Shown here piece after piece: positions 1 to 8,776 of a DNA stretch of 64,000 nt. This DNA comes from Candidatus Eremiobacteraceae bacterium (GTDB lineage Bacteria; Vulcanimicrobiota; Vulcanimicrobiia; Eremiobacterales; Eremiobacteraceae): assembly GCA_036511855.1 (NCBI GenBank), contig DATCBN010000107.1:20946-84945 (forward strand), given 5' to 3'. Within the stretch, counting starts at the first letter, position 1. Every line of letters starts with the position of its first letter. The notes beneath the pieces are model-generated. The model was not told where the DNA came from and made no database searches. It saw only the letters and a list, made by a program, of their open reading frames with translations. The translations under genes and the position numbers were made by a program.

Positions 1-888
1 CGAATGACGCCGCAATCCCTCGGGAAGTGGACCACCTTGACACCCATGCCGACGGCGCGCAGTAGTATAGCGGGAGGTGTCGTCAACCGCATATTTTATG
101 CTGTCGGCGGCCTTAACACAATCCAATCGAATACAGCGTATGATCCTGCGACGAGTATCTGGACCGTCAAGGTGCCCCTGTCGACGCCGCGCTTGGGCCT
201 AGCAATGGGCGTCATAAATGGCATACTCTATGCTGTCGGGGGCTGCTGTGATATCAACGGTCAGAGCTTGAACACGGTTGAGGCTCACGATCCTGCAAGT
301 CCTGCGACGGACACTTGGATCACCAAGGCATCGATGCCTACGGCGCGCTTCGGCCTAGCTGCGGGCGTCGTCAAGGGTATACTATATGCCGTCGGTGGCG
401 CTAACGACATCAACGGCGGCGGCACCTTGAATACGGTTGAGGCCTACGATTCGGCGACAAACACTTGGACCACCAAGGCATCCATGCCGACGGCGCGCTC
501 CGGTCTTGCAGTGGGCGTCATCAACGGAATACTCTACGCCGTCGGAGGCTGCGACAACAACACGACCCAACCTCACAACTTTAATACGGTCGAGGCCTAC
601 AATCCTACGACGAATACCTGGACCACCAAGACATCTATGCCGACAGCACGACAGTACCCAGCCGTTGGAATCATCAACGGAATACTCTATGCCATCGGCG
701 GCCTCAACGTTTATGACCTGAATACGGTTGAGGCCTACAATCCCGCAACAGACGCTTGGACCACCAAGGCATCCATGCCGACGGCACGCGACGGCCTAGC
801 TGTAGGCGTCATCGGGCGGAGACTGTACGCTGCCGGCGGCTGGAACGGCGGTAGTTTGAAAACGTTTGAGGTTTTCGACCCACGATAG
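1..888 (+). CDS. Kelch-repeat beta-propeller protein, 5' end outside window
   Basis: This reading frame is open from the first base, so the gene starts upstream of the window. The first visible residues match the segment just after the lipoprotein signal in the complete paralogs at 941, 2325, 7239 and 12281. Six Kelch blades are visible, each with an (I/R)LYAVGG core strand, then AYxPATxTWTTKxSMPTAR. Six blades would close a propeller. Known Kelch propellers are ligand-binding scaffolds; no catalytic motif is seen. It is probably a surface lipoprotein by analogy with its paralogs. The stop is followed 52 bp later by the next Kelch gene in the same direction, so the two may be co-transcribed. 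Confidence 0.88.
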   Translation, partial: RMTPQSLGKWTTLTPMPTARSSIAGGVVNRIFYAVGGLNTIQSNTAYDPATSIWTVKVPLSTPRLGLAMGVINGILYAVGGCCDINGQSLNTVEAHDPASPATDTWITKASMPTARFGLAAGVVKGILYAVGGANDINGGGTLNTVEAYDSATNTWTTKASMPTARSGLAVGVINGILYAVGGCDNNTTQPHNFNTVEAYNPTTNTWTTKTSMPTARQYPAVGIINGILYAIGGLNVYDLNTVEAYNPATDAWTTKASMPTARDGLAVGVIGRRLYAAGGWNGGSLKTFEVFDPR

Positions 889-940
889 TTGGAAGAGCTC
901 GGCTGTAAGGATTGGCTCATTTCCACGATAGGGGGACATT

Positions 941-1930
941 ATGACTTGTCGATTGTCGATGGCTTGTACGATGATCGCTCTTGGGTTTGTCTCCATTGTT
1001 TCAGGCTGCTCGAGCATCTCGAATCCGAACATAGCAACTCACTCTCATGCAGTCGGCATTCAAAAGACGCCGCAATCGATCGGTAGCTGGGCCACCAAAG
1101 CTCCCATGCCGACGGCGCGCGCCTTTCTAGCCGCGGGTGTCGTCAACAGCATACTCTATGCCGTCGGCGGCATCGGCATTCACAGCGACATCTTGAATAC
1201 GGTTGAGGCGTACAATCCTGCGACGGACACGTGGACCACCAAGGCATCGATGCCGACGGCAAGTTATGGCCACGCTGTGGGAGTCGTTAACGGCATACTC
1301 TATGCAGTTGGCGGCTATGATGGTATCCGCTACCTAGATACAGTTGAGGCGTACAATCCTACGACGAACACTTGGACGACCAAGGCATCGATGCCGACAC
1401 CGCGCTATGGCCTAGCTGTAGGAGTCGTTAATGGCATACTCTATGCTGTCGGCGGTACCGGCATTCACGGCCGCTCGGATATGGTCGAAGGGTACGATCC
1501 GGCGACGGATACGTGGACGATCAAGGCATCCATGCCGAAGGCGCGCGAGAACCCAGCAGCGGGTGTCATCAATGGTATACTTTACGCCGTTGGCGGCTAC
1601 GCCTACGGCCCCAGGCATGACAATCAGGCTTACAATCCCGCGACAAATACTTGGGCCGCCAAAGCACTAATGCCGACGGGGCGCTGGGACCTTGCCGCGA
1701 GCATCCTCGGGCAGCGTCTTTATGCTGTCGGCGGTTATAATTACACCAATCGCTTTTCAAATACAGTTGAAGCTTACAATCCTGCGACGGATACCTGGAC
1801 CACCATGGCACCCATGCCGACGGCGCGGGATGGATTGGCTACGCGTGTGGTCGGGAACACACTCTATGCCGTCGGCGGCCTTCATAACGGCGGCTACTTG
1901 AGTACGGTTGAGGCCTTCACCCCACGCTAG
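941..1930 (+). CDS. Kelch-repeat lipoprotein
   Basis: A 329-residue exported protein. The first 23 residues form a signal peptide ending in a lipobox-like VSGC with the predicted acylated Cys at 23. Six Kelch blades follow, each with an LYAVGG strand and a TWTTKASMPTAR linker. The ATG is preceded by AGGGGGA at good spacing. It is a paralog of the genes at 1, 2325, 7239 and 12281, and blade-level identity is high even in DNA. The likely location is the outer face of a membrane, where the propeller would bind a ligand or partner; the ligand is unknown. Confidence 0.9.
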   Translation: MTCRLSMACTMIALGFVSIVSGCSSISNPNIATHSHAVGIQKTPQSIGSWATKAPMPTARAFLAAGVVNSILYAVGGIGIHSDILNTVEAYNPATDTWTTKASMPTASYGHAVGVVNGILYAVGGYDGIRYLDTVEAYNPTTNTWTTKASMPTPRYGLAVGVVNGILYAVGGTGIHGRSDMVEGYDPATDTWTIKASMPKARENPAAGVINGILYAVGGYAYGPRHDNQAYNPATNTWAAKALMPTGRWDLAASILGQRLYAVGGYNYTNRFSNTVEAYNPATDTWTTMAPMPTARDGLATRVVGNTLYAVGGLHNGGYLSTVEAFTPR

Positions 1931-2015
1931 TTACGAGGATACTGCGCCAGACTCACTATTAGGTTCTCTTGCAGGGTGCGCGGATATCGAGCAGATCGCA
2001 GGTCGGTTGGAAAGC

Positions 2016-2226
2016 TGCTACTGGATTGCTAATCCGACCAGCGATACGCCATGATACTGGATGAGACGAAGTTAGCCAATTCACGCGACAACACGCCACT
2101 CAACGATACTTGGTGCTACTGCGCGTCACGAAGCAAGCACAATTTGAAGACCGGCAGCGGCACCAGCCGCAGACTTCTCCCGTACGTGCGGAAGCGCCCA
2201 TTTGACGGGGGTTTGCGTGCTTCCCG
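2016..2226 (+). repeat. Composite dispersed repeat, copy 1 (5' box, phased array, hairpin core)
   Basis: This copy starts with a variant of the TGCTAATGGATTGCTAATGCG box, continues with an array of degenerate 10-bp units (GCGATACG, ATGATACT, ACGATACT, GCGTCACG) and ends with the core at 2143-2226. The core contains the GCGGC-ACCA-GCCGC hairpin and the TTTGACGGGGG segment. It fills most of the gap between two Kelch genes. No start codon with a ribosome site lies in it, and reading frames across it are interrupted or unrelated to known proteins. Confidence 0.85.
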
Positions 2227-2229
2227 CGG

Positions 2230-2324
2230 CGGCACGCAAGGTTCGAGCTCACGCAACGTCACAGATAGCGTCCCCGCGGGTATTTTGCCAGGGGTTTGGT
2301 TCACATATGATGGGGAGTCACCAC
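2230..2324 (+). promoter_or_regulatory. Leader shared with the Kelch gene at 7239
   Basis: The 95 bases between the repeat core and this Kelch start are clearly homologous to 7150-7238. Both contain AAGGTTCGAG, AACGTCACA and ATAGCGTCCCCGCG in the same order. The block probably holds the promoter and 5' UTR, since the repeat lies immediately upstream in both cases. No convincing -35/-10 pair could be assigned by eye. Confidence 0.5.
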
Positions 2325-3320
2325 ATGTCTCGACGATTGTGCATCGTTTACACGATGTTCGTTCTTGCATTTGCGTCGGCCGCCTCCGGATGCTCAAGCG
2401 CCTCTGCTCCAACGCCGCTGCCTCACTCTGGCGCGGCTGGCATTCGAGAAATGCCGCAAGCCAAAGGGAGTTGGACCACCAAGTCACCCATGCCGACCGC
2501 GCGCGCCGATCTAGCCGTCGGCGTCGTCAACGGTATCTTGTATGCGGTTGGTGGCAATTCGCCGTCGTGCGAACCCTTAAGCATTTGCAATACGGTCGAA
2601 GCCTATGATCCCTCGAGCGATACCTGGACCACCAAGGCATCGATGCCGACGGCGCGCGGCTGGTTAGCTATGGGCATCGTCTCCGGCATACTTTATGCCG
2701 TCGGCGGAGTTAATAGCTCCAACAGGTACTCAAATGCGGTTGAGGCGTACGATCCTGCGACGGATACCTGGACCACCAAGGCATCGATGCCGACCGCGCG
2801 CTCAAGCCTAGCCGTGGGCGTCGTCAACGGCATACTCTACGCCGTCGGCGGCCAGCCCGGCTACTTGAAAACGGTTGAGGCGTATAATCCTGCGACGGAC
2901 ACCTGGACCACCGAGGCGTCCATGCCGAACGGACGCTTCGGCCTCGCTGCGAGCGTCCTCGGGCACAAGCTCTATACGGTCGGAGGCTATAACCACCAAG
3001 GCTCGAGGAGCACTGTTCAAGCATATGATCCTACGTCGAATACTTGGACGGGCAGGGCACACATGCCGACCGCCCGCGCAGAATTGGCTGCGCGCGTAGA
3101 TAACGGCAGACTTTATGCGATCGGCGGCTCCACAAACGGCTACGACTTCTTGAATACGGTTGAAGCTTACAATCCTGCGACAAACACTTGGACCGCCAAG
3201 GCGCCAATGCCGACGCCCCGGGATTTTTTAGCCGCAGGCGTCGTCAACGGCATACTCTATGCAGTTGGCGGCTTCGCCGGTGAGACGTTGAGTAGGAATG
3301 AGGCCTTCACCCCAAGATAG
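2325..3320 (+). CDS. Kelch-repeat lipoprotein
   Basis: A 331-residue lipoprotein with a signal peptide starting MSRRLCIV and a predicted acylated Cys at 23 (ASGC). Six Kelch blades follow. The frame is open upstream to 2202, but the start at 2325 has a GGGGAG ribosome site and gives a signal peptide of the same length as the paralogs, so it is preferred. Repeat copies lie immediately on both sides. The role is inferred only from the fold: a surface-anchored binding propeller. Confidence 0.9.
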   Translation: MSRRLCIVYTMFVLAFASAASGCSSASAPTPLPHSGAAGIREMPQAKGSWTTKSPMPTARADLAVGVVNGILYAVGGNSPSCEPLSICNTVEAYDPSSDTWTTKASMPTARGWLAMGIVSGILYAVGGVNSSNRYSNAVEAYDPATDTWTTKASMPTARSSLAVGVVNGILYAVGGQPGYLKTVEAYNPATDTWTTEASMPNGRFGLAASVLGHKLYTVGGYNHQGSRSTVQAYDPTSNTWTGRAHMPTARAELAARVDNGRLYAIGGSTNGYDFLNTVEAYNPATNTWTAKAPMPTPRDFLAAGVVNGILYAVGGFAGETLSRNEAFTPR

Positions 3321-3420
3321 CTGCAATAAATCCCCCAAATCCGATACCGCAGTTTTCTTGGTAGTGCGGGGGCATCCAGACATTCGGCCGCCGTCGGCGT
3401 CTTACGATCGAATGGATGGC

Positions 3421-3795
3421 TGCTAATGGATTGCTAATGCGCTCAGCGGCACGCCACGACACTAGATGGGACGAAGCCCGCCAATATACGCGACACCACG
3501 CCACTCTGCGATACTCGGCGATACTGCGCATCACGAAGCATACACAATTTGAAGACCGGCAGCGGCACCAGCCGCAGACTTCTCCCGTACTCGCGGAAGC
3601 GCCCATTTGACGGGGGTTTGAGCCGTTCCCGCGCTCGGCCGAAAGTGGCCGAAAAGGGCAAGTTGCTAATGGATTGCTAATGCGATGGGTGATACAAGGC
3701 GGCACTCCACGATACTGAGCGGCACTTCGATCGCTCGAGCTAAGTCTGCGCTAGTGTGCGTTATCCCGGCGTCTCGGGTCCGATTGATCCATGCG
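3421..3795 (+). repeat. Composite dispersed repeat, copy 2 (most complete)
   Basis: This copy shows all parts in order: the TGCTAATGGATTGCTAATGCG box at 3421, a 5' array of 10-bp units, the hairpin core at 3546-3640, a second TTGCTAATG duplication at 3663, and a 3' array in which TGATACAAGG, CGGCACTCCA, CGATACTGAG and CGGCACTTCG follow at exact 10-bp steps. A tail starting GATCGCTCGAGC is shared with copy 10. Nothing else is visible between the Kelch stop at 3320 and the next gene at 3882. Confidence 0.88.
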
Positions 3796-3881
3796 ACGGT
3801 CAAACATGAAGAGCCGGCGGGTCCCCACTCGTCGACCGCGAACCTGTACCGACTGAGAATCGCTCAGACTGAGGGGCAGCA

Positions 3882-4922
3882 ATGCGTCGTTTCTCTGTTC
3901 TCGCCGCCGTTAGCGTAGCGGCAGCGATGGCGCTGCTCCCCGGTTGCTCATCCGGTACGGCGGTTCCACAGAAACCGCCCACCTTGAGCAGTCACATGCG
4001 TTCTTTAGCGAGCTTCATCGCTACGTCTCGGAGCCCCCTCGGTTTGCACGCCGATAATCTGAACGCTGGTCATCAGCTCAAATCTTTTTATACGTGCCCC
4101 GCGACGATCTCTATCGAGTACTTTTCAGATTACAAGAATAACATCATAAATGTATTTGCAGGAAAATTCGAAGGTCAGATCCCGTGTGGCAAGATTACAG
4201 ACGTAACCAACCCGCAGGGCTTGTATGTAAATGCCTCCACCCACGATCTATACGTGGCAAACACGGGCGGACACAATGTTCTGGTCTTTCACCGAGGCGA
4301 GACTGTCGCATCCAATTCTTATACCGATCCAACCAATCAATTCCCTTATGACGTCACGATGGCTAGAGACGGCACCGTTATCGCCAGCAATGTCTTCCAG
4401 ACGGGCGGTCCCGAGGCAGGCTCCATTTCAACTTGGGTTGGGGGACCGAACGGTGGTGCATTCGTCGGCAATTTTCCAATGACAAACGACTCCGTAGGCT
4501 TATGGATTACCGTCGACAAGCACGGCACCGTTTATTACAATGATATCGATCTTACTTCAGGTATCGGTGCGCTCTGGTCTCTAACATGCCCATCCGGTGC
4601 GTGCGGCAACCAGACTCAGGTCGCTGGCGTTTCTTTCAGTGCACCCGGTGGCCTTGCAATTGACCGTACAAACGACTTACTCGCGAACGACGCGCAACCT
4701 GGCACAGCCGATACCTTTGAGCTCCCTAATCCAAAACCCAAGACCTTTCCAATCGCCAGCGGTTCACTTGACCTGGCCATCGATATGCTGAACCGCCATT
4801 GGTTCGCTCTCGACAGTCAGAATAGCAACGCCGCAGAATACTTGTACCCGAGCGGCGTACTCGTTGGCACGGTTTCGTGCGGGACGAACTGCATCGCGAG
4901 CGGAATCGCCGTCGATCCCTAG
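3882..4922 (+). CDS. NHL/SMP-30-like beta-propeller lipoprotein
   Basis: A 346-residue protein with a lipoprotein signal (lipobox LPGC, Cys22) and a repeated propeller body with motifs such as YVANTGGHNVLVFHRG, DGTVIASN and EYLYPSGVLVGTV. Close paralogs lie at 46731 and 55537 and share the same order of motifs, including a TCPxxGACGxQTQVxGVSF segment. The ATG follows GAGGGGC at normal spacing. Known relatives are uncharacterised secreted or membrane-anchored propellers. The gene sits alone between two repeat copies. Confidence 0.85.
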   Translation: MRRFSVLAAVSVAAAMALLPGCSSGTAVPQKPPTLSSHMRSLASFIATSRSPLGLHADNLNAGHQLKSFYTCPATISIEYFSDYKNNIINVFAGKFEGQIPCGKITDVTNPQGLYVNASTHDLYVANTGGHNVLVFHRGETVASNSYTDPTNQFPYDVTMARDGTVIASNVFQTGGPEAGSISTWVGGPNGGAFVGNFPMTNDSVGLWITVDKHGTVYYNDIDLTSGIGALWSLTCPSGACGNQTQVAGVSFSAPGGLAIDRTNDLLANDAQPGTADTFELPNPKPKTFPIASGSLDLAIDMLNRHWFALDSQNSNAAEYLYPSGVLVGTVSCGTNCIASGIAVDP

Positions 4923-4952
4923 AGCAATACCAGACGGACGACATTGTTCTTA

Positions 4953-4980
4953 TTGACATGCGGGGCGGGTGATTCGCCAT
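4953..4980 (+). terminator. Conserved 3' element downstream of lipoprotein gene
   Basis: About 30 bases after the stop lies TGACATGCGGGGCGGGTG followed by ATTCGCC, with a short GGCG/CGCC stem. The GACATGCGGGGCGGG part recurs after the DUF3494 gene at 24570 and, in variant form, after the genes at 20904 and 46731. There is no T-run, so termination is an inference. Confidence 0.4.
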
Positions 4981-5195
4981 CTACCTCGGATTTTATTGCC
5001 GCCAAATAATAGCGGCGTCCGCGCAAAGAGCCCAATCGCAGAATAAAGCGATTTGTACTCTATCGCTGCACTTTGCACACAATCGCGCCGCGATTAGAGA
5101 ATCCGACGAACCACAAATCCGCATCGAGTGTCTGTGTTCTTGAACAAGTCGACACGTTGTGGCGCTCCAGGATTTGCCGCGATACGGCCATGCTG

Positions 5196-5365
5196 AAATT
5201 TGAAGACCGGCAGCGGCACCAGCCGCAGACTTCTCCCGAACGTGCGGGAGCGCCCATTTGACGGGGGTTTGAGGGGTTCCCGTGGCGGAGTGAATTATGT
5301 CGAAAATGGCGAATTGCTAATGGATTGCTAACGCGATACACGATACGCTATGATACAGGGTGCCA
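5196..5365 (+). repeat. Composite dispersed repeat, copy 3 (core plus 3' box)
   Basis: This copy lacks the full 5' array but retains GATACGGCCATG just before the core. The core starts AATTTGAAGACCGGCAGCGG at 5197 and runs through TTTGACGGGGGTTTG. It ends with TTGCTAATGGATTGCTAACG and two GATACG units. The 273 bases before it (4923-5195) hold only the conserved 3' element; no gene was recognised there. Confidence 0.85.
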
Positions 5366-5400
5366 TTCAACCGTTTTCAACCTACAAATTGAGGAAAAGA

Positions 5401-5727
5401 ATGTTCCGACTTCAGGCTACTTTTCCTGATCTTTGTGACGAGCTGGGGCGCCTATTCCTTAAGCTGGGCGAACAACGGCTCGCATCAGAGGTTTCGGCGC
5501 TAGAAATCCGAGACCGATGTCGATGCAGCGACGATTTCTGCGCCACGATGTTCGTTCGGCCTCGACCAAGAAGTGGGGTAGAGGGCCAAACCGGTCGAAC
5601 CGTCGATATGGAGTCGGAAGATGGATACTTAATCGTGGATATCGTTGACGATCATATCGCCGAAATCGAGATTCTCTATCGAGACGAGGTTCGGTCCCGT
5701 CTCAACGAATTGATGCCAATCGTTTAG
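5401..5727 (+). CDS. Conserved hypothetical protein with RCRCSDDFCATMF motif
   Basis: A 108-residue soluble protein. The start at 5401 is chosen over an upstream in-frame ATG at 5350 because it has a GAGGAAA ribosome site and because 5350 lies inside the repeat. The middle carries a Cys-rich CRCSDDFCAT motif, and the C-terminal half ends in an acidic strand pattern (DIVDDHIAEIEILYRDEVR). Small proteins with a CxCGDDFCATFY signature are known as uncharacterised families. The gene is the only one between repeat copies 3 and 4. Confidence 0.7.
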   Translation: MFRLQATFPDLCDELGRLFLKLGEQRLASEVSALEIRDRCRCSDDFCATMFVRPRPRSGVEGQTGRTVDMESEDGYLIVDIVDDHIAEIEILYRDEVRSRLNELMPIV

Positions 5728-5735
5728 GTGATCGT

Positions 5736-5920
5736 GGAAAACACCGACATCCCCAGCCGCAGATTTCTCCCCTACTAGCGGAAGCGCGCATTTGACGGGG
5801 GTTTGCGCCGTTCCCGCGCCGGGCGGTAAGGAGCCGCGAATGGCGATTTGCTAATGGATTGCTAATGCGACGGGTTGTACCAGACTGCACTAGACGGTAC
5901 TACCTGGCATAACAATCTTA
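5736..5920 (+). repeat. Composite dispersed repeat, copy 4
   Basis: The core here is diverged at its 5' end (CCGACATCCCCAGCCGCAG) but keeps CTAGCGGAAGCGC and TTTGACGGGGGTTTGCGCCG. It is followed by TTGCTAATGGATTGCTAATG at 5848. The tail GACTGCACTAGACGGTAC, CTGGCATAAC resembles a segment at 15637-15675. The 200 bases to the VOC gene at 6122 contain nothing recognisable. Confidence 0.8.
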
Positions 5921-6121
5921 ATCCGCGCGGCTATTCAAGACCAGGATTCTTACCTCGACAGATTCTGCCATGGCCTAGGACACGCCGCGACGCGCTCTTC
6001 CAGAGCGACAAGCGTTCCATTTCGTGCTGTCTTCTCGCGCTTGCGAACCGCCTGGGCGTGTGTTACGCTCGCATCATCCGCGGGTACAAGTGCGCTTGAC
6101 GCGTTACGAAGAGGTACGAAT

Positions 6122-6511
6122 ATGAAAATACAACTTGGCACGGTTTGGCATTTCAGTCTTGCCGTCAGAGACCCGGAGAAGCACGCGCACTTTTGGACCA
6201 AGAACTTCGATCTGCAGGAAATGTTCCGGTCCGATGAGGCCATCGCGCTGACGAACGACGCCATGATCATCGGGTTCTTCAAAGGCACACCACATCCCGA
6301 CACGATCGACCACATGTCGTTTCACCTCGACGGTATGCGCGCGCTGCGCGAAGCGCTCGAGACGTTGAAGAAAAACGGCGTAGAACTGGAAGACCCGGGT
6401 GACGAGATCGGCCCTACATCGCCGGGCTCGCCGCATTTGGGCCTGTGGTTTCACGATCCGGACGGGTATCGCTGGGAGCTCTCGGTTCAGAACGGTGCCC
6501 ACGAGCGCTAA
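6122..6511 (+). CDS. VOC (glyoxalase/bleomycin-resistance fold) family protein
   Basis: A 129-residue protein of the vicinal oxygen chelate superfamily, with an N-terminal WHFSLAVRDPEKHAHFW element, a HMSFHL strand and the C-terminal HLGLWFHDPDGYRWELS signature. His and Glu residues at these places bind the metal in active family members. The family covers lyases, dioxygenases and antibiotic-binding proteins, so the substrate cannot be named. The start at 6122 is preceded by AGAGGT. The frame is open to 6041 without a ribosome site. Confidence 0.85.
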   Translation: MKIQLGTVWHFSLAVRDPEKHAHFWTKNFDLQEMFRSDEAIALTNDAMIIGFFKGTPHPDTIDHMSFHLDGMRALREALETLKKNGVELEDPGDEIGPTSPGSPHLGLWFHDPDGYRWELSVQNGAHER

Positions 6512-6659
6512 CCGCGCAGCGCTGCGCTAAGTCCCCTTGCGCTAGATCGTCTCTGATCATTCTCGTCACGATGCAACGCGCGGGGAACGGTGGCAGACCA
6601 GCCGCTACATATCTCTTGCATAGTTTTTCAGTCGAAACGACGTAATCGGGTTTCCCCGG

Positions 6660-6832
6660 TACCTGCGACGAACGCGTGGAACCCATGCGTTGCGACACCA
6701 TGCATGTCACCCATGCCGACGGCGCGAGGCTACCTAGCTGCAGGCACCATCGGTCGCAGACTCTACGCAGTCGGCGGCTATGACGACAACTATGTACTTT
6801 CGGCTAAGGTTGAGGCCTTCAACCCGCGATAG
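6660..6832 (+). pseudogene. Remnant of a Kelch gene (last blade only)
   Basis: Translation gives PATNAW, then SPMPTARGYLAAGTIG, RRLYAVGGYDDN and VEAFNPR before the stop. This matches only the final blade and C-terminus of the full Kelch proteins. Upstream sequence is unrelated and no signal peptide or ribosome site is present. It looks like the 3' stump left by deletion, 100 bases before repeat copy 5. Confidence 0.75.
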
Positions 6833-6930
6833 CTTGGAGTCCCCGCCTGAATCCACTACTCGTGTGTTGCTGGTGCGGTCCATCCAGATATTTGACCGCC
6901 CCGTCGGCTACTTCCGATCGAACGAAAATC

Positions 6931-7140
6931 TGCTAATGAATTGCTAATGCGATGAGCGATACGCCATGATACTAGATGAGACGATACCCGCTATTTTACG
7001 CGACAACACGCCACTCGGCGATACTCAGTGATACTCGGCGGCACGAAGCATACACAATTTGAAGACCGGCAGCGGCACCAGCCGCATACTTCTCCCGTAC
7101 TAGCGGAAGCGCCCATTTGACGGGGGTTTGCGCCGCTCCC
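6931..7140 (+). repeat. Composite dispersed repeat, copy 5
   Basis: The 5' box TGCTAATGAATTGCTAATGC starts at 6931. An array of GCGATACG, ATGATACT, GCGATACT, GTGATACT and GGCGGCACG units follows, and the core starts at 7061. The copy ends at CGCTCCCG and runs directly into the shared Kelch leader. Confidence 0.85.
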
Positions 7141-7149
7141 GTGCAGGCA

Positions 7150-7238
7150 TCCAAGGTTCGAGTTCACCTAACGTCACATATAGCGTCCCCGCGACTTTTT
7201 TGGCCGGGACCATGCCTTACGTGATGAGGGGTTACTTT
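7150..7238 (+). promoter_or_regulatory. Leader shared with the Kelch gene at 2325
   Basis: Homologous to 2230-2324 (AAGGTTCGAG, AACGTCACATATAGCGTCCC). Conservation of this non-coding block next to two different Kelch genes suggests that leader and gene were duplicated together behind the repeat. Confidence 0.5.
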
Positions 7239-8243
7239 ATGGCTCGACGATTGTTTATCGTTTGCACGGTGATCGCTCTTGCATTTGTGTCGGCCGCGGC
7301 CGGATGCGCTAAAGTCTCAAATTCAGCATTGGTCCCTCGTCCTGGCGGAGCTGGCATCCAAGAGGCACCGCAATCACTCGGGACCTGGACCACCAAGGCA
7401 CCCATGCCGACGGCGCGTTATTTGCTTGCTGCGGGCGGCATTAACGGAATACTCTATTCCATCGGTGGTAATGACGGCAACAACGGCCTGAAGACGGTTG
7501 AGGCCTACGATCCTGCGACGGATACCTGGACCGCTAAGGCATCCATGCCGACAAGGCGATCTGGATTTGCGGCGAGCGTCCTCAAGCGCAGGCTCTACGC
7601 CGTCGGCGGCTTTAAAAATCACATCGGCTTTTTGAACACCGTTGAGGCTTACAATCCCGCGACGAGCAAATGGATCGCTAAGGCATCCATGCCGACAGCG
7701 CGCGCTGATCTAGCTTCGGGCGTTATCAACGGCATACTCTATACCGTTGGCGGCGATAATGGCAATCCCCAAGTGGCCTTGAATACAGTTGAGGCTTATG
7801 ATCCTGCGACCAATACCTGGGCCACCAAGGCATCCATGCCGACGGCGCGCTCAGGCTTAGCTTCGGGTGTCATCAACGGCATACTCTATGCCGTCGGCGG
7901 CTGGAAAAGCGGCTACCTTACCGCCCTTAATACGGTTGAGGCTTACAATCCTGCGACGGATACCTGGACCACGAAAGCGTCCATGCCGACGGCGCGCGGG
8001 TGGCTAGCGGCTGGCGTCGTCAACGGTATACTCTATGCGGTCGGCGGCACAAGCAACGGCTACCCCTTTAATACAGTTGAGGCTTACGATCCTGCGACTG
8101 ATGTCTGGAGCGCCAAAACGAACATGCCAACGGCGCGATTCTGGCATGCCGTTGGCGTCGTCCACGGCATACTCTATGCGGTCGGAGGCTACGATGATAA
8201 CAACGATATCTTTAATACGGTTGAGGCCTTCAACCCACGATAG
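7239..8243 (+). CDS. Kelch-repeat lipoprotein
   Basis: A 334-residue lipoprotein (MARRLFIV signal, lipobox AAGC, Cys23) with six Kelch blades. The chosen ATG at 7239 follows GATGAGGGG. The frame stays open to 7128, but that start lies in the repeat. It differs from the paralogs mainly in loop residues after each LYAVGG strand (for example NDGNNG, FKNHIG, DNGNPQ), where a propeller would vary its binding face. It is flanked by repeat copies 5 and 6. Confidence 0.9.
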   Translation: MARRLFIVCTVIALAFVSAAAGCAKVSNSALVPRPGGAGIQEAPQSLGTWTTKAPMPTARYLLAAGGINGILYSIGGNDGNNGLKTVEAYDPATDTWTAKASMPTRRSGFAASVLKRRLYAVGGFKNHIGFLNTVEAYNPATSKWIAKASMPTARADLASGVINGILYTVGGDNGNPQVALNTVEAYDPATNTWATKASMPTARSGLASGVINGILYAVGGWKSGYLTALNTVEAYNPATDTWTTKASMPTARGWLAAGVVNGILYAVGGTSNGYPFNTVEAYDPATDVWSAKTNMPTARFWHAVGVVHGILYAVGGYDDNNDIFNTVEAFNPR

Positions 8244-8336
8244 CCGCAACTATTTCGCTGAATCCAATTCTACGTTTTCTTGCTTGTGAACCGAGACAGT
8301 TGGGCGCAGTAGGCTAACGAGGATCGAATGGATAGC

Positions 8337-8600
8337 TGCTAATGGATTGCTAATGCGATGAGCGATACGCCATGACACTAGATGAAACGATGTCCGCTAT
8401 TTTACGCGACAACACGGCACTCAGCGATACTCGGCGATACTGCGCATCACGAAGCATACACAATTTGAAGACCGGCAGCGGCACCAGCCGCAGACTTCTC
8501 CCGTACTAGCGGAAGCGCCCATTTGACGGGGGTTTGCGGCGTTCCCGTGTCGGACTGGAACCGGGCGAAAACGGCGATTTGCTAATGGAGGGCCAACGCG
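8337..8600 (+). repeat. Composite dispersed repeat, copy 6
   Basis: A full 5' box at 8337, an array including GCGATACT and GGCGATACT steps, and a core at 8463-8545, followed by a degenerate 3' box (TTGCTAATGGAGGGCCAACG). The 175 bases up to the convergent gene ending at 8777 hold nothing recognisable. Confidence 0.85.
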
Positions 8601-8776
8601 GTTCTCATTCGACTTGGCTTTGCATCCAGCGTGCGCGATGATGCCCAAGCGGCGCAGGCCGACGCCGGACGCCGCCAATCACGCAGGTCAGCGTCCGGAC
8701 GACCGTATTGAAAGTAGCCTCGTTCTACCACGCGTTGTGGGCGAGCGTGTTAAGGATTAATGCGCGGATCGGAACC

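Noticed and set aside
2238..2260. GGTTCGAG near 2238 and 7154 as a tRNA T-loop
   Set aside because: No acceptor, D or anticodon stems could be built around it on either strand. The segment is part of the shared Kelch leader.
3546..3640. Coding frame across the repeat core (both strands give 60-130 residue frames)
   Set aside because: Frames shift among copies, lack ribosome sites and have no consistent stop or start. Conservation is at the DNA level.
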